A stretch of DNA of 64,000 nucleotides, taken from Mycobacterium yunnanensis (GTDB taxonomy: Bacteria; Actinomycetota; Actinomycetes; Mycobacteriales; Mycobacteriaceae). The stretch spans positions 310,001 through 374,000 of the forward strand of contig NZ_JACKVK010000005.1 of NCBI RefSeq assembly GCF_025823185.1, given 5' to 3'. A program made the position numbers and the translations under genes. The first letter of the stretch is position 1, and every line of letters starts with the position of its first letter. Shown one piece after another: positions 54,291 through 63,171 of this stretch. The notes beneath the pieces are model-generated. The model worked only from the letters and a program-made list of their open reading frames with translations. It did not search any database and had not been told where the DNA came from.

Positions 54291-56677
54291 CGCGCGCCGC
54301 GGCGTGGATCGCCGGGTCGCGCCCGCTGGTACGTCTTCTGGCTGTGTTCGCCTTCATGGCGTTGATCGTCGTACCCGCCGTGGTGCCACGCGCCGCTGCA
54401 GGCGAGCCCGGAGATCGCCCCTTCCTCCAGCTGCACATCGACACCATCACCCCGGATGCGGTCACCACGACCAGCGATCCCGTCGTCACCGTGACCGGCA
54501 CGGTGACCAACGTCGGGGATCGTCCGGTGCGCGACATCAACGTGCGCCTCGAGCACGCCGCGGCGGTCACCACGTCAGACGGCCTGCGCACCGATCTGAC
54601 CGGCGGCGTCGACCAGTACCAGGCGGTGGCCGACTTCATCACCGTGGCACCGGAACTCGCGCAGGGCCAGCACGTGCCCTTCACGCTGTCCTACCCCGTT
54701 CGCTCCGCGGAGCTCCCGTCGCTGAGCATCGACCAGCCGGGGATCTATCCGGCCCTCGTCAACGTCAACGGAACGCCGGACTACGGCGCCCCGGCCCGCC
54801 TCGACGACGCCCGGTTCCTGCTTCCGGTGCTCGGCGTACCCGCCGACCCCTCGCAAACCGACGAGTCCCCGGCGGCAGTGGTTCCGCCGGACACCTCCAA
54901 GCCCGTGCGCGTGACGATGCTGTGGCCGCTGGCCGACCGACCCCGACTGGCCGCCGGCGTGCCGGGCGGCAGCACCCCGGTCCGGTTGGTCGACGACGAA
55001 CTGGCGACGTCCTTGGCCGCGGGCGGCCGCCTTGACACGCTGCTGTCGGCGGCCGACTTCGCCACCAGCGCGCCCGTCGACCCGGGCGGGCAGACGCGCA
55101 GCGCGTTGTGCCTGGCCGTCGATCCCGACCTGCTGGTCACCGTCAACGCCATGACACTGGGCTACGTCGTCAACGACGATCCGGTCGGTGGCGTCAACTC
55201 GCCGACCCACCCCGGCACCGGTCAGCAGGCGGCGGTGGCGTGGCTGGCCAAGCTGAGGGCGCTGGCTCAGCGGTCGTGTGTGACGCCGACGGTGTACGCG
55301 CAAGCCGATCTCGCGGCGCTCGCGCGCGTGGGCAACCCCGAACTGGCCACCGTCGCCGTCAAGGGCGCCGCCGACATCGTCGACCAGATCCTCGGCGTCG
55401 TCTCCACCCGCGGGGCGACCATCTTCGGCGACGGTCCGATGACCGGTGGGGCGATCCGGATGCTGTCGGCGCAGGGTCCGACGGTCGCCATCGCGGCCGG
55501 CGACGTGACCCCGCGCCGGTACGACGCCAACGTGGTCGCGGCGCCCTTCGACCCCGCCGTCGGGGCGGCGCTGGCCGGCGCAGGCACGATGCCGGTGACG
55601 CCGTCGTACCTGGATCCGTCGCTCGGCGTGCCGCTGTCGCACGATTCCCCGATCGCCCGTCGTGAGGACGCGATCGCCGCGGTGCTGTGGCGGGCGCTTC
55701 GCCCGCAGACCGAGCCCCGCACCGAGATCCTCGTCCCCCCGCTGGCGTGGAACCTGCCGCCGGAGGAAGCGCAGTCGATCCTCTCCACTCTGGCGTCGTC
55801 GATCCGGTCCGGGTTGGCCGTGCCTAGACCGTTGGCCACCGTCGTCGCGGAGACCAACGTGATCCCACCGTCGGACGCCGCGCCGCTGCCACCGGACACC
55901 CTCGGCAACCCGCGCGCCCACATCGACGGCAGCGTCACCGACGGCATCGCCGGCACCACCCTGCGGCTCGGCGGGCTGACCGCCGCGCTGACCGTCGACC
56001 CCCGGACCGGACTGACCGGTACGCAGTACACCGCCCCGCTGCGCGAGGACCTGCTGCGCGCGCTGAGCCAATCGGTGCCGCCGGATTCGCGCAACGGCCT
56101 CGCCGCCCAACGCGTCCGCGTGGTCGACGACACCGTCGGCGACCTGCTGCGCGCGGTGACCATCGTCAACCCCGGCGGTTCGTACACCCTCGCCACCGAA
56201 CGCAGCCCGTTGCCGCTGGCGTTGCGCAACGACCTGCCGGTGCCCATCAAGGTGCGGCTCGCCGTCGACGCGCCGCCGGGGATGACGGTCGACGACATGG
56301 GTGAGATCGAACTGCCGCCGGGCTTCCTGCCTCTGCGCGTCCCCATCGAGGTGCACTTCACCCAGCGTGTCGCCGTCGACGTCTCCCTGCGCACGGCCGA
56401 CGGGCTGCCGCTTGGTGAACCGGTGCGGCTGTCGGTGCACTCCAACGCCTACGGCAAGGTGCTGTTCTTCATCACGCTGTCGGCGGGGGCGATCCTCGTC
56501 CTGCTGGCCGGCCGCAGGCTCTGGCACCGTTTCCGCGGCCAGCCCGACCGGGCCGACCTCGACCGGCCCACGCGCCGCGACGGGGAGGGCAGGCCCGATC
56601 CGCTGGACGTGGCGCTCGCGCATGGGCACGATGAGCGCTCGCGCGAAGAGCATCTACATGACGGGCGCAAGACGTGA
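54287..56677 (+). CDS. DUF6049 family secreted/membrane-anchored protein (Rv3909-like)
   Basis: 796 residues. A signal-anchor sequence ([20 protein letters not shown]) at 18-37, a large extracytoplasmic part beginning with an Ig-like or CARDB-like domain ([25 protein letters not shown]), a middle domain with [19 protein letters not shown], another Ig-like domain and a C-terminal transmembrane helix ([18 protein letters not shown]) with a charged cytoplasmic tail. Location between mutT4 and murJ, with 4-bp overlaps on both sides, implies a role with MurJ in cell-wall precursor export. Biochemical role unknown. Confidence 0.8.
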   Translation: MTRAAAWIAGSRPLVRLLAVFAFMALIVVPAVVPRAAAGEPGDRPFLQLHIDTITPDAVTTTSDPVVTVTGTVTNVGDRPVRDINVRLEHAAAVTTSDGLRTDLTGGVDQYQAVADFITVAPELAQGQHVPFTLSYPVRSAELPSLSIDQPGIYPALVNVNGTPDYGAPARLDDARFLLPVLGVPADPSQTDESPAAVVPPDTSKPVRVTMLWPLADRPRLAAGVPGGSTPVRLVDDELATSLAAGGRLDTLLSAADFATSAPVDPGGQTRSALCLAVDPDLLVTVNAMTLGYVVNDDPVGGVNSPTHPGTGQQAAVAWLAKLRALAQRSCVTPTVYAQADLAALARVGNPELATVAVKGAADIVDQILGVVSTRGATIFGDGPMTGGAIRMLSAQGPTVAIAAGDVTPRRYDANVVAAPFDPAVGAALAGAGTMPVTPSYLDPSLGVPLSHDSPIARREDAIAAVLWRALRPQTEPRTEILVPPLAWNLPPEEAQSILSTLASSIRSGLAVPRPLATVVAETNVIPPSDAAPLPPDTLGNPRAHIDGSVTDGIAGTTLRLGGLTAALTVDPRTGLTGTQYTAPLREDLLRALSQSVPPDSRNGLAAQRVRVVDDTVGDLLRAVTIVNPGGSYTLATERSPLPLALRNDLPVPIKVRLAVDAPPGMTVDDMGEIELPPGFLPLRVPIEVHFTQRVAVDVSLRTADGLPLGEPVRLSVHSNAYGKVLFFITLSAGAILVLLAGRRLWHRFRGQPDRADLDRPTRRDGEGRPDPLDVALAHGHDERSREEHLHDGRKT

Positions 56678-59600
56678 CCCCAACCCGACCCCCGACCCCG
56701 GCACCACGCCCACCGCAAGCCCCCCGTCGCATCCCGCAGGGACCGGCCCCGCGGCGCCGTGCCGGTCGGCCCGAACTGACCGACGCCGCCGTCGTCTCCC
56801 GGTCCTGGGGCATGGCCCTTGCCACGTTGATCAGCCGCATCACCGGCTTCATCCGAATCCAGCTGCTGGCCATCCTGCTGGGAGCGGCGGTGCTGAGCGC
56901 CTTCTCGGTGTCCAACCAGCTGCCCAACCTGATCGCCGCACTGGTGCTGGAGGCGACGTTCACCGCGATCTTCGTGCCGGTGCTGGCTCGCGCCGAACGC
57001 GACGACGCCGACGGTGGCACCGCGTTCGTGCGGCGTCTCCTGACGCTGGCGACCACCCTGTTGTTGGTCGCGACCATCGTGTCGGTGATCGCCGCGCCGC
57101 TGCTGGTCCGTCTGATGCTCGGCGGCGACCCCAAGGTCGACCGACCGCTGACCACCGCACTGGCCTATCTGCTCCTGCCGCAGATCATCTTCTACGGTCT
57201 GTCCTCGGTGTTCATGGCAATCCTGAACACCCGCAACGTCTTCGGGCCGCCGGCCTGGGCACCCGTGCTCAACAACGTGGTGGCAATCGCGACGCTCGGC
57301 GTGTTCGTGGTGGTTCCCGGCGAACTGACGGTGGACCCGGTCGCGCTCAGCACGTCCAAGCTGCTCGTGCTGGGCATCGGCACCACCCTCGGCGTGGTCG
57401 CGCAGACCGCGGTGCTGTTCGTCGCCATTCGGCGGGAACGGGTCAGCCTGCGCCCGCTGTGGGGCCTCGACGACCGGCTCAAGAAGTTCGGCGGCATGGC
57501 CGCCGCGATGGTGCTCTACGTGCTGATCAGCCAGGCCGGACTGGTCGTCGGCAACCAGATCGCCAGCAGCGCAGCGGCTTCCGGGCCCGCCGTCTACAAC
57601 TACGCCTGGCTGGTCCTGCAGCTGCCGTTCGGCATGATCGGCGTGACGGTGCTGACGGTCGTCATGCCCCGCCTGTCACGCAACGCCGCCGCCGACGACC
57701 TGCCCGCCGTGCTCGCCGACATCTCCTTCGCGACGCGGCTGACCATGCTGACGCTCATCCCGGTGGTCGCCTTCATGACGGTGGCCGGGCCGGCGATCGG
57801 CAGCGCGCTGTTTGCGTACGGCAAGTTCAGCGACGCGGACGCCGGCAGCATGGGCAACGCGATCGCGCTGTCGGCGTTCACCCTGCTGCCGTACGCGATG
57901 GTGCTGCTGCAGACGCGCGTCTTCTACGCCAGGGAGCAGCCCTGGACCCCGATCGTCCTGATCGTCGTGATCACGGCGGTCAAGGTCATCGCCTCGCTGG
58001 CAGCGCCGCATCTGACCGACGACCCCGAGCTCGTCGCCGGCTACCTCGGATTTGCGAACGGACTCGGGTTCCTCGCCGGTGCCGTCGTCGGACACGTCAT
58101 GCTCCGGGCCAACCTCAAGCCGCCGGGGGGCAGGCTCATCCAACTCGACGTGGTGCGCACGGTCCTGGTCACCCTCGCCGGGTCACTGCTCGCGGGGCTG
58201 GCCGGGCACTTGGTCGACCGGCTTCTGGGCCTGCAACCGCTGACCGAGAACGTCGGCGGCGGCGGCTCGTTCCTGCGCTTGCTGATCCTCGGCGTGATCA
58301 TGCTGCCGATCGTCGCCGCGGTGTTGCTGGCCGCCAAGGTGCCCGACGCCCAGGCTGCGGCGGGCGCGATCCGGCGACGGTTGGGCCGCGGTCGGGCGAC
58401 GGTTCCCGCGGGGGTTCCCGTCCCACCGCGTCCGGGTACACCCCTCCCGTACGCTAATCAGAGCAGTTCACCTTCGTTGCGGCCGCGTCAATATGGCCCA
58501 CCGGCGGGGCGGACTGGCGAACCTCCGGCAGGACGTGCCGGAGCAGTCATTGGGAGGGGATTCACGGTGAGCGACGACCCGGCGGGCAGTTCGACGCCCG
58601 ACGCAGGCGCGACCACCCGCATCCCCAGGCAGAGTGCCGACGACTTCCAGCCCGACGTCCCGTCGGAGTCGCATCTGCCCCCCTCGGGCCGCCCGCCCGC
58701 CGACTACGGCGGTGACCCGACCCGCGAGCCGGTCAGCGCCGGCATGCCCAACGAGCCCGCGATCGAAGCCGCGACCGCGGACGACGACGTGCACCTGATC
58801 CCCGGTGCCACCATCGCCGGAGGGCGTTACCGACTGCTGGTGTTCCACGGCGGTCCGACGCATCTGCAGTTCTGGCACGCGATGGACACTGTCCTCGACC
58901 GTCAGGTCGCGTTGACCTTCGTCGACCCCGACGCCGTGCTGCCCGATGACGAGCTGTCCGAAATCCTTTCTCGGACGATGAAACTGGGTGCGATCAACGT
59001 GCCCGGGATCGCCCGCGTGCTCGACGTCACCCGCACGGGGTCCGGCGGGCTCGTCGTCTCGGAGTGGATCCGTGGCGGTTCGCTGGCCGAAGTCGCCGAG
59101 ACGGCTCCGTCGGCGATCGGCGGCGCTCGCGCCGTTCAGTCCCTCGCCGCCGCGGCGGAGGCCGCACACCGCGCCGGGGTGGCCCTGTCGATCGACCATC
59201 CCGGTCGCGTCCGGGTCAGCATCGACGGCGACGTCGCCCTGGCCTTCCCCGCCACGATGCCCTCGGCGACACCCGAGGACGACATCCGGGGCATCGGCGC
59301 CGCGCTGTACGCGCTGCTCATCAACCGGTGGCCGCTTCCCGACCCCGGTCAGCGCGGCGGCATGGAACCCGCCGATCTCGACGCCGCCGGCGAACCGGTC
59401 GAGCCGACCACCGTGGACCGCAACATCCCCTTCCAGATCTCGGCGGCCGCCGTGCGCGCCGTGCAGGAGCACGGCGGCATCCGGTCCGCCCCGACGCTGC
59501 TGAACCTCCTGCAGCAGGCCACCGCCGTCGCCGACCGCACGGAGCTGATCGCGCCGGTCGACGAGCCCGCCGCCAACCGCGCGCGGTACCGCGACGACGC

Positions 59601-60252
59601 CGTCGACGATCCGGAGGCCAAGGCCCGCCGCAAGCGCGGCGTGTTGATCGGCGTCGCGGTGGCGGGTTCCATCCTCGTGGTGGCGCTCATCGTGCTGGCA
59701 ACCGTGTTGCGCGGAGTGTTCAGCGACGTCGGCGGTCCGCTGGACAAGGACGAGCTGGGACTCAACGCGCCGTCGAGCAGCACCACCGGCGCGCCCAGCG
59801 CGAGCACGGTGAAACCCGTTCGGGCGACGGTGTTCTCACCCGGCGGGGAGGCAGACAACCCCGCCGACGCCGGCAACGCGATCGACGGCAATCCCACCAC
59901 GGCGTGGCAGACCGACACCTACAGCGACCCGGTACCGTTTCCCAACTTCAAGAGCGGCGTCGGGTTGATCCTGCAGTTGCCGCAGCCCACCGCCGTCGGC
60001 TCGGTGACGCTGAACCTCAACAGCACCGGCACGTCGATTCAGATCCGGGCGGCGCAGTCCGCCACGCCGTCCTCGCTCGAGGAGACCACCGAGCTGACCC
60101 CGCCGACGCCCATGAAGACGGGGTCCAACACCATCACGATCAGCAATCCGCAGCCGGTGTCGAATGTGTTGGTGTGGATCACGACGCTGGGCACCGTGAA
60201 CGGCAAGAGCGAGGCCGCGCTGTCGGACATCACCATCAAGCCCGCGTCCTGA
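56674..60252 (+). CDS. murJ: Lipid II flippase MurJ (MviN) fused to pseudokinase and extracellular domain
   Basis: 1192 residues from GTG. The MurJ/MviN part (about 45-560) has 14 hydrophobic helices starting SRSWGMALATLISRITGFIR. A low-complexity linker follows (560-700), then a kinase-like domain (about 705-950; IAGGRYRLLVFHGGPTHLQFW) lacking the catalytic HRD and DFG motifs, i.e. a pseudokinase. One transmembrane helix (GVLIGVAVAGSILVVALIVLATVL) leads to a C-terminal discoidin/F5-8-like domain (about 1040-1190). This is the mycobacterial MviN architecture whose phosphorylated pseudokinase recruits FhaA to control peptidoglycan precursor export. Confidence 0.92.
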   Translation: MTPTRPPTPAPRPPQAPRRIPQGPAPRRRAGRPELTDAAVVSRSWGMALATLISRITGFIRIQLLAILLGAAVLSAFSVSNQLPNLIAALVLEATFTAIFVPVLARAERDDADGGTAFVRRLLTLATTLLLVATIVSVIAAPLLVRLMLGGDPKVDRPLTTALAYLLLPQIIFYGLSSVFMAILNTRNVFGPPAWAPVLNNVVAIATLGVFVVVPGELTVDPVALSTSKLLVLGIGTTLGVVAQTAVLFVAIRRERVSLRPLWGLDDRLKKFGGMAAAMVLYVLISQAGLVVGNQIASSAAASGPAVYNYAWLVLQLPFGMIGVTVLTVVMPRLSRNAAADDLPAVLADISFATRLTMLTLIPVVAFMTVAGPAIGSALFAYGKFSDADAGSMGNAIALSAFTLLPYAMVLLQTRVFYAREQPWTPIVLIVVITAVKVIASLAAPHLTDDPELVAGYLGFANGLGFLAGAVVGHVMLRANLKPPGGRLIQLDVVRTVLVTLAGSLLAGLAGHLVDRLLGLQPLTENVGGGGSFLRLLILGVIMLPIVAAVLLAAKVPDAQAAAGAIRRRLGRGRATVPAGVPVPPRPGTPLPYANQSSSPSLRPRQYGPPAGRTGEPPAGRAGAVIGRGFTVSDDPAGSSTPDAGATTRIPRQSADDFQPDVPSESHLPPSGRPPADYGGDPTREPVSAGMPNEPAIEAATADDDVHLIPGATIAGGRYRLLVFHGGPTHLQFWHAMDTVLDRQVALTFVDPDAVLPDDELSEILSRTMKLGAINVPGIARVLDVTRTGSGGLVVSEWIRGGSLAEVAETAPSAIGGARAVQSLAAAAEAAHRAGVALSIDHPGRVRVSIDGDVALAFPATMPSATPEDDIRGIGAALYALLINRWPLPDPGQRGGMEPADLDAAGEPVEPTTVDRNIPFQISAAAVRAVQEHGGIRSAPTLLNLLQQATAVADRTELIAPVDEPAANRARYRDDAVDDPEAKARRKRGVLIGVAVAGSILVVALIVLATVLRGVFSDVGGPLDKDELGLNAPSSSTTGAPSASTVKPVRATVFSPGGEADNPADAGNAIDGNPTTAWQTDTYSDPVPFPNFKSGVGLILQLPQPTAVGSVTLNLNSTGTSIQIRAAQSATPSSLEETTELTPPTPMKTGSNTITISNPQPVSNVLVWITTLGTVNGKSEAALSDITIKPAS

Positions 60253-60317
60253 CGGTCGCCGCGCACGTCCCAAAAGAAGTGCGGGGACGGGTGCCCGGCG
60301 TTGATTAGTGTTCGCTT

Positions 60318-60893
60318 GTGGGGAGTTTCGGGGGGATCACCAGCGGCGGGCGCACCGATGCGGAGTTGCTCGTGGCGCACGTCGGCGGCGACCCGTATGC
60401 CTTCGAGGAACTCTTCCACCGGCACCGCCGTCAGCTCCACCGGCTGGCGTTGGTCACCAGCCGCGATCCCGAAGACGCCAAGGACGCGCTGCAGGACGCC
60501 ATGCTGAAGGCCCATCGCAAGGCACCGTCATTCCGTCACGACGCCTCGGTGAGCAGCTGGCTGTATCGAATCGTCGTCAATGCGTGCCTGGACCGTTTGC
60601 GTCGCAACAAGATTCATCCGGTCAGCCCGCTCGAGGACGACGTCTGCCACTACGGGGACCCGACGTCGCGCGTCGACACGGCGCTCGTCGTCGAGCGGGC
60701 CCTGCTGCGGCTGCCGCTCGAGCAGCGCGCCGTCATCGTGGCCGTGGACATGCAGGGGTATTCGGTCGCGGAGACCGCCCGCCTGCTGGGTGTGCCCGAG
60801 GGCACCGTCAAGAGTCGTTGTTCGCGCGCAAGGGCGAAGTTGGCCAAGAGTCTGGAGTACTTCGACGACCCCGCACCGACCGTTCGCCCGTGA
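60318..60893 (+). CDS. sigM: ECF RNA polymerase sigma factor SigM
   Basis: 191 residues from GTG 60318. Region 2: AFEELFHRHRRQLHRLALVTSRDPEDAKDALQDAMLKAHR, with FRHDASVSSWLYRIVVNACLDRLRR; region 4: LPLEQRAVIVAVDMQGYSVAETARLLGVPEGTVKSRCSRARAKL. These are the two conserved parts of ECF sigma factors, and the location between murJ and trxB identifies SigM. Its partner anti-sigma factor RsmA is encoded downstream but seems shortened here. Confidence 0.92.
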   Translation: MGSFGGITSGGRTDAELLVAHVGGDPYAFEELFHRHRRQLHRLALVTSRDPEDAKDALQDAMLKAHRKAPSFRHDASVSSWLYRIVVNACLDRLRRNKIHPVSPLEDDVCHYGDPTSRVDTALVVERALLRLPLEQRAVIVAVDMQGYSVAETARLLGVPEGTVKSRCSRARAKLAKSLEYFDDPAPTVRP

Positions 60894-60896
60894 CGT

Positions 60897-61208
60897 CTAC
60901 CGCGACTGACGAACTCGCGTGTCGGGTTGCGGCACCGCCACGAACTGCGGACCGTTCACGGCCTGAGACAAGCACCCTGGGATGCCGCGGCAGGCGATGA
61001 TCGCCCCGGCGCCCGGCGCCTGCCCGGGCGCGGTGGGAACCTCGTTCGGAATGCCGCAGGTCTGGTGATACGGGTCGTACGGCACGATGTTCATGTCGCA
61101 GGCCAGCAGGTCCGACGCCGGCGTGGTGACCACGTCGACGACGGCCGCTCCCGAGGCGGCCAGCAGCCCGAAGACCCCGGTTGCCGCTAACCGGCGGAGA
61201 TTGACCAT
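60897..61208 (-). CDS. Small secreted protein of unknown function
   Basis: 103 residues. Signal peptide MVNLRRLAATGVFGLLAASGAA, then a mature part with cysteines (LLACDMNIVPYDPYHQTCGI, IIACRGIPGCL: four) that could form two disulphides. The composition is protein-like and I believe similar short proteins exist in other mycobacteria, but no domain is recognised. It lies on the minus strand between sigM and rsmA, converging on sigM (3 bp gap) and divergent from rsmA. Confidence 0.65.
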   Translation of the reverse strand: MVNLRRLAATGVFGLLAASGAAVVDVVTTPASDLLACDMNIVPYDPYHQTCGIPNEVPTAPGQAPGAGAIIACRGIPGCLSQAVNGPQFVAVPQPDTRVRQSR

Positions 61209-61331
61209 GTCGCCTCGTTCATGCCGTCGTGCCACCAGATTCCTGGCCGCACCTCCAGCATCCTCTCGACCACAGCTTAGCGAAAGGTCATTCCCAGCCA
61301 GCGGCGTCGCACGTGGTGCGAGACTGACTAG

Positions 61332-61625
61332 GTGCACGGCGAAGCCGACGACGGCGTCACGGTCGACCAACTCGCCGACCTGAGTGCCGGGCTGCTCGAC
61401 GATTCCACGGCAGCCCGGTTGCGGCGGCGAGCCCGCACCGATCCCGAGGTGGGAACCGTGTTGGCCGGTCTCGATCGCGTCCGGCGCGAGGTCGCGGCCC
61501 TTGGCGAGGACCCGACGTCGGCGGCCGAGGTGCCCGACCACGTGACCTCGGCGATCGTCGAGGCGCTGCGTGCGGCTCCCCCGCCGAGGCGCCGACGCCC
61601 CCCGTGGCGACGGGCTGGCCGCTGA
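61332..61625 (+). CDS. rsmA: Anti-sigma-M factor RsmA, truncated
   Basis: 97 residues from GTG. The sequence VTVDQLADLSAGLLDDSTAARLRRRARTDPEV matches the N-terminal, sigma-binding part of RsmA (LADLQAGLLDD...). The M. tuberculosis protein is about 250 residues with a transmembrane helix and an extracytoplasmic domain; here the frame ends in PPPRRRRPPWRRAGR and the trxB promoter follows at once. Another frame carries a short [16 protein letters not shown] run, perhaps a leftover. So the membrane anchor appears lost by deletion or frameshift. Confidence 0.65.
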   Translation: MHGEADDGVTVDQLADLSAGLLDDSTAARLRRRARTDPEVGTVLAGLDRVRREVAALGEDPTSAAEVPDHVTSAIVEALRAAPPPRRRRPPWRRAGR

Positions 61626-61695
61626 CCGCGAAGCCGCCCACCGCGCAGGTCGACGCGGCCGTGGCGGTCTGATCACGCGTCCCAGGGTCAGGACT

Positions 61696-61721
61696 GGAAC
61701 ATGCGGGCCTACGCTGGTGTT
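61696..61721 (+). promoter_or_regulatory. SigH-type promoter of trxB-trxC
   Basis: GGAACA at 61696-61701 and GTT at 61719-61721 fit the SigH pattern (GGAAYA, 16-18 bp, cGTT). The trxB-trxC operon is a known SigH target in M. tuberculosis. The trxB ATG is 25 bp beyond it. Confidence 0.55.
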
Positions 61722-61745
61722 ATAGGCGTACGCAGAAAGGCGGAC

Positions 61746-62696
61746 ATGACTTCCTCGAACACCGTTCATGACCTGATCATCATCGGCTCGGGCCCTGCCG
61801 GTTACACGGCGGCGGTGTACGCCGCCCGTGCCCAGCTGCATCCGTTGGTCTTCGAAGGGGTGCAGTTCGGCGGAGCCCTGATGACCACGACCGAGGTGGA
61901 GAACTACCCCGGCTTCCGCGAAGGCATCACCGGTCCCGCCCTGATGGAGGAGATGCGCGAGCAGGCGCTGCGGTTCGGCGCCGACCTCCGCATGGAGGAC
62001 GTCGACGGGGTGGACCTGGACGGTCCCGTCAAGACCGTGACCGTCGGAGACGAGACCTTCCAGGCGAAAGCGGTCATCCTGGCGATGGGCGCCGCTGCCC
62101 GTCAGCTGGGCGTGCCCGGCGAGATGGAACGCATCGGCACCGGTGTGAGCACCTGTGCGACGTGTGACGGCTTCTTCTTCCGCGACCAGGACATCGCCGT
62201 CGTCGGCGGCGGAGACTCCGCGATGGAGGAGGCGATCTTCCTCACCAAGTTCGCCCGCCACGTGACGCTCATCCACCGCCGCGAGGAGTTCCGGGCGTCG
62301 AAGATCATGCTCGACCGCGCCAAGGACAACCCGAAGATCACCTTCCTGACCAACACCGCGGTCACCGAGGTCGAGGGCGAGCCCAAGGTCACCGGGCTGC
62401 GTTTGGTCGACACCGTGACCGGCGAGGAGTCCAAGCTCGCCGTGACCGGCGTCTTCGTCGCGGTCGGTCACGACCCGCGGTCGGGCCTGGTCAGCGGCAA
62501 GGTCGATCTGGACGACGAGGGTTACGTCAAGGTCGAGGGTCGCTCCACGAGCACCTCGGTCGACGGCGTGTTCGCCTGCGGTGACCTGGTGGACCACACC
62601 TACCGCCAGGCCATCACCGCCGCCGGCAGCGGTTGTGCGGCGGCGATCGACGTCGAACGGTGGCTCACCGGCCACCAAATCGCCGACAACTGGTGA
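61746..62696 (+). CDS. trxB: Thioredoxin reductase
   Basis: 316 residues from the ATG 61746 with GAAAGG upstream. FAD motif [19 protein letters not shown] (about 11-29), redox-active CATC (about 137-140) in [17 protein letters not shown] motif [19 protein letters not shown] and the second FAD motif [15 protein letters not shown]. It transfers electrons from NADPH to thioredoxin. Operon with trxC, 44 bp downstream. Confidence 0.96.
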   Translation: MTSSNTVHDLIIIGSGPAGYTAAVYAARAQLHPLVFEGVQFGGALMTTTEVENYPGFREGITGPALMEEMREQALRFGADLRMEDVDGVDLDGPVKTVTVGDETFQAKAVILAMGAAARQLGVPGEMERIGTGVSTCATCDGFFFRDQDIAVVGGGDSAMEEAIFLTKFARHVTLIHRREEFRASKIMLDRAKDNPKITFLTNTAVTEVEGEPKVTGLRLVDTVTGEESKLAVTGVFVAVGHDPRSGLVSGKVDLDDEGYVKVEGRSTSTSVDGVFACGDLVDHTYRQAITAAGSGCAAAIDVERWLTGHQIADNW

Positions 62697-62739
62697 TGCA
62701 GCACCCCGTCAGTCCACACCCCCGAGACAGGAGCACCCC

Positions 62740-63075
62740 ATGAGCGAGAAGACCAGCGCCACCGTAGCCGTGACCGACGATTCGTTCTCCGACGACGTCC
62801 TCACCAGCAGCACACCCGTCCTGGTGGACTTCTGGGCGTCCTGGTGCGGCCCGTGCAAGATGATCGCCCCGGTGCTCGAGGAAATCGCCACTGAGAAGGC
62901 AGGCGCCCTGACCGTCGCCAAGCTGGACGTGGACGCCAACCCCGGCACCGCGCGCGACTTCCAGGTCGTGTCGATTCCGACGTTGATCCTGTTCAAGGAC
63001 GGTCAGCCGGTGAAGCGCATCGTGGGCAGCAAGGGAAAGGCCGCGTTGCTTCGCGAGCTGTCCGACGAGGTCTGA
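62740..63075 (+). CDS. trxC: Thioredoxin
   Basis: 111 residues. The active site [19 protein letters not shown] and the cis-Pro loop [16 protein letters not shown] are textbook thioredoxin. ACAGGAG ribosome-binding site. Reduces protein disulphides with electrons from the adjacent TrxB; located in the oriC-proximal cluster before cwlM as in other mycobacteria. Confidence 0.96.
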   Translation: MSEKTSATVAVTDDSFSDDVLTSSTPVLVDFWASWCGPCKMIAPVLEEIATEKAGALTVAKLDVDANPGTARDFQVVSIPTLILFKDGQPVKRIVGSKGKAALLRELSDEV

Positions 63076-63171
63076 CCGGGGCCCCGCTGCCCCGTCCGAG
63101 ATGCCCGCACCCGGCTCGCGGCTGGCCTGGAGGTTTCTTCATTAGCGACTCAGTCTGCGACAATTCTGGTC

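Noticed and set aside
54575..56653. 692-codon minus-strand frame opposite the DUF6049 gene
   Set aside because: Arg/Gln/Gly-rich shadow composition; the plus-strand gene has signal, transmembrane and coupled ends.
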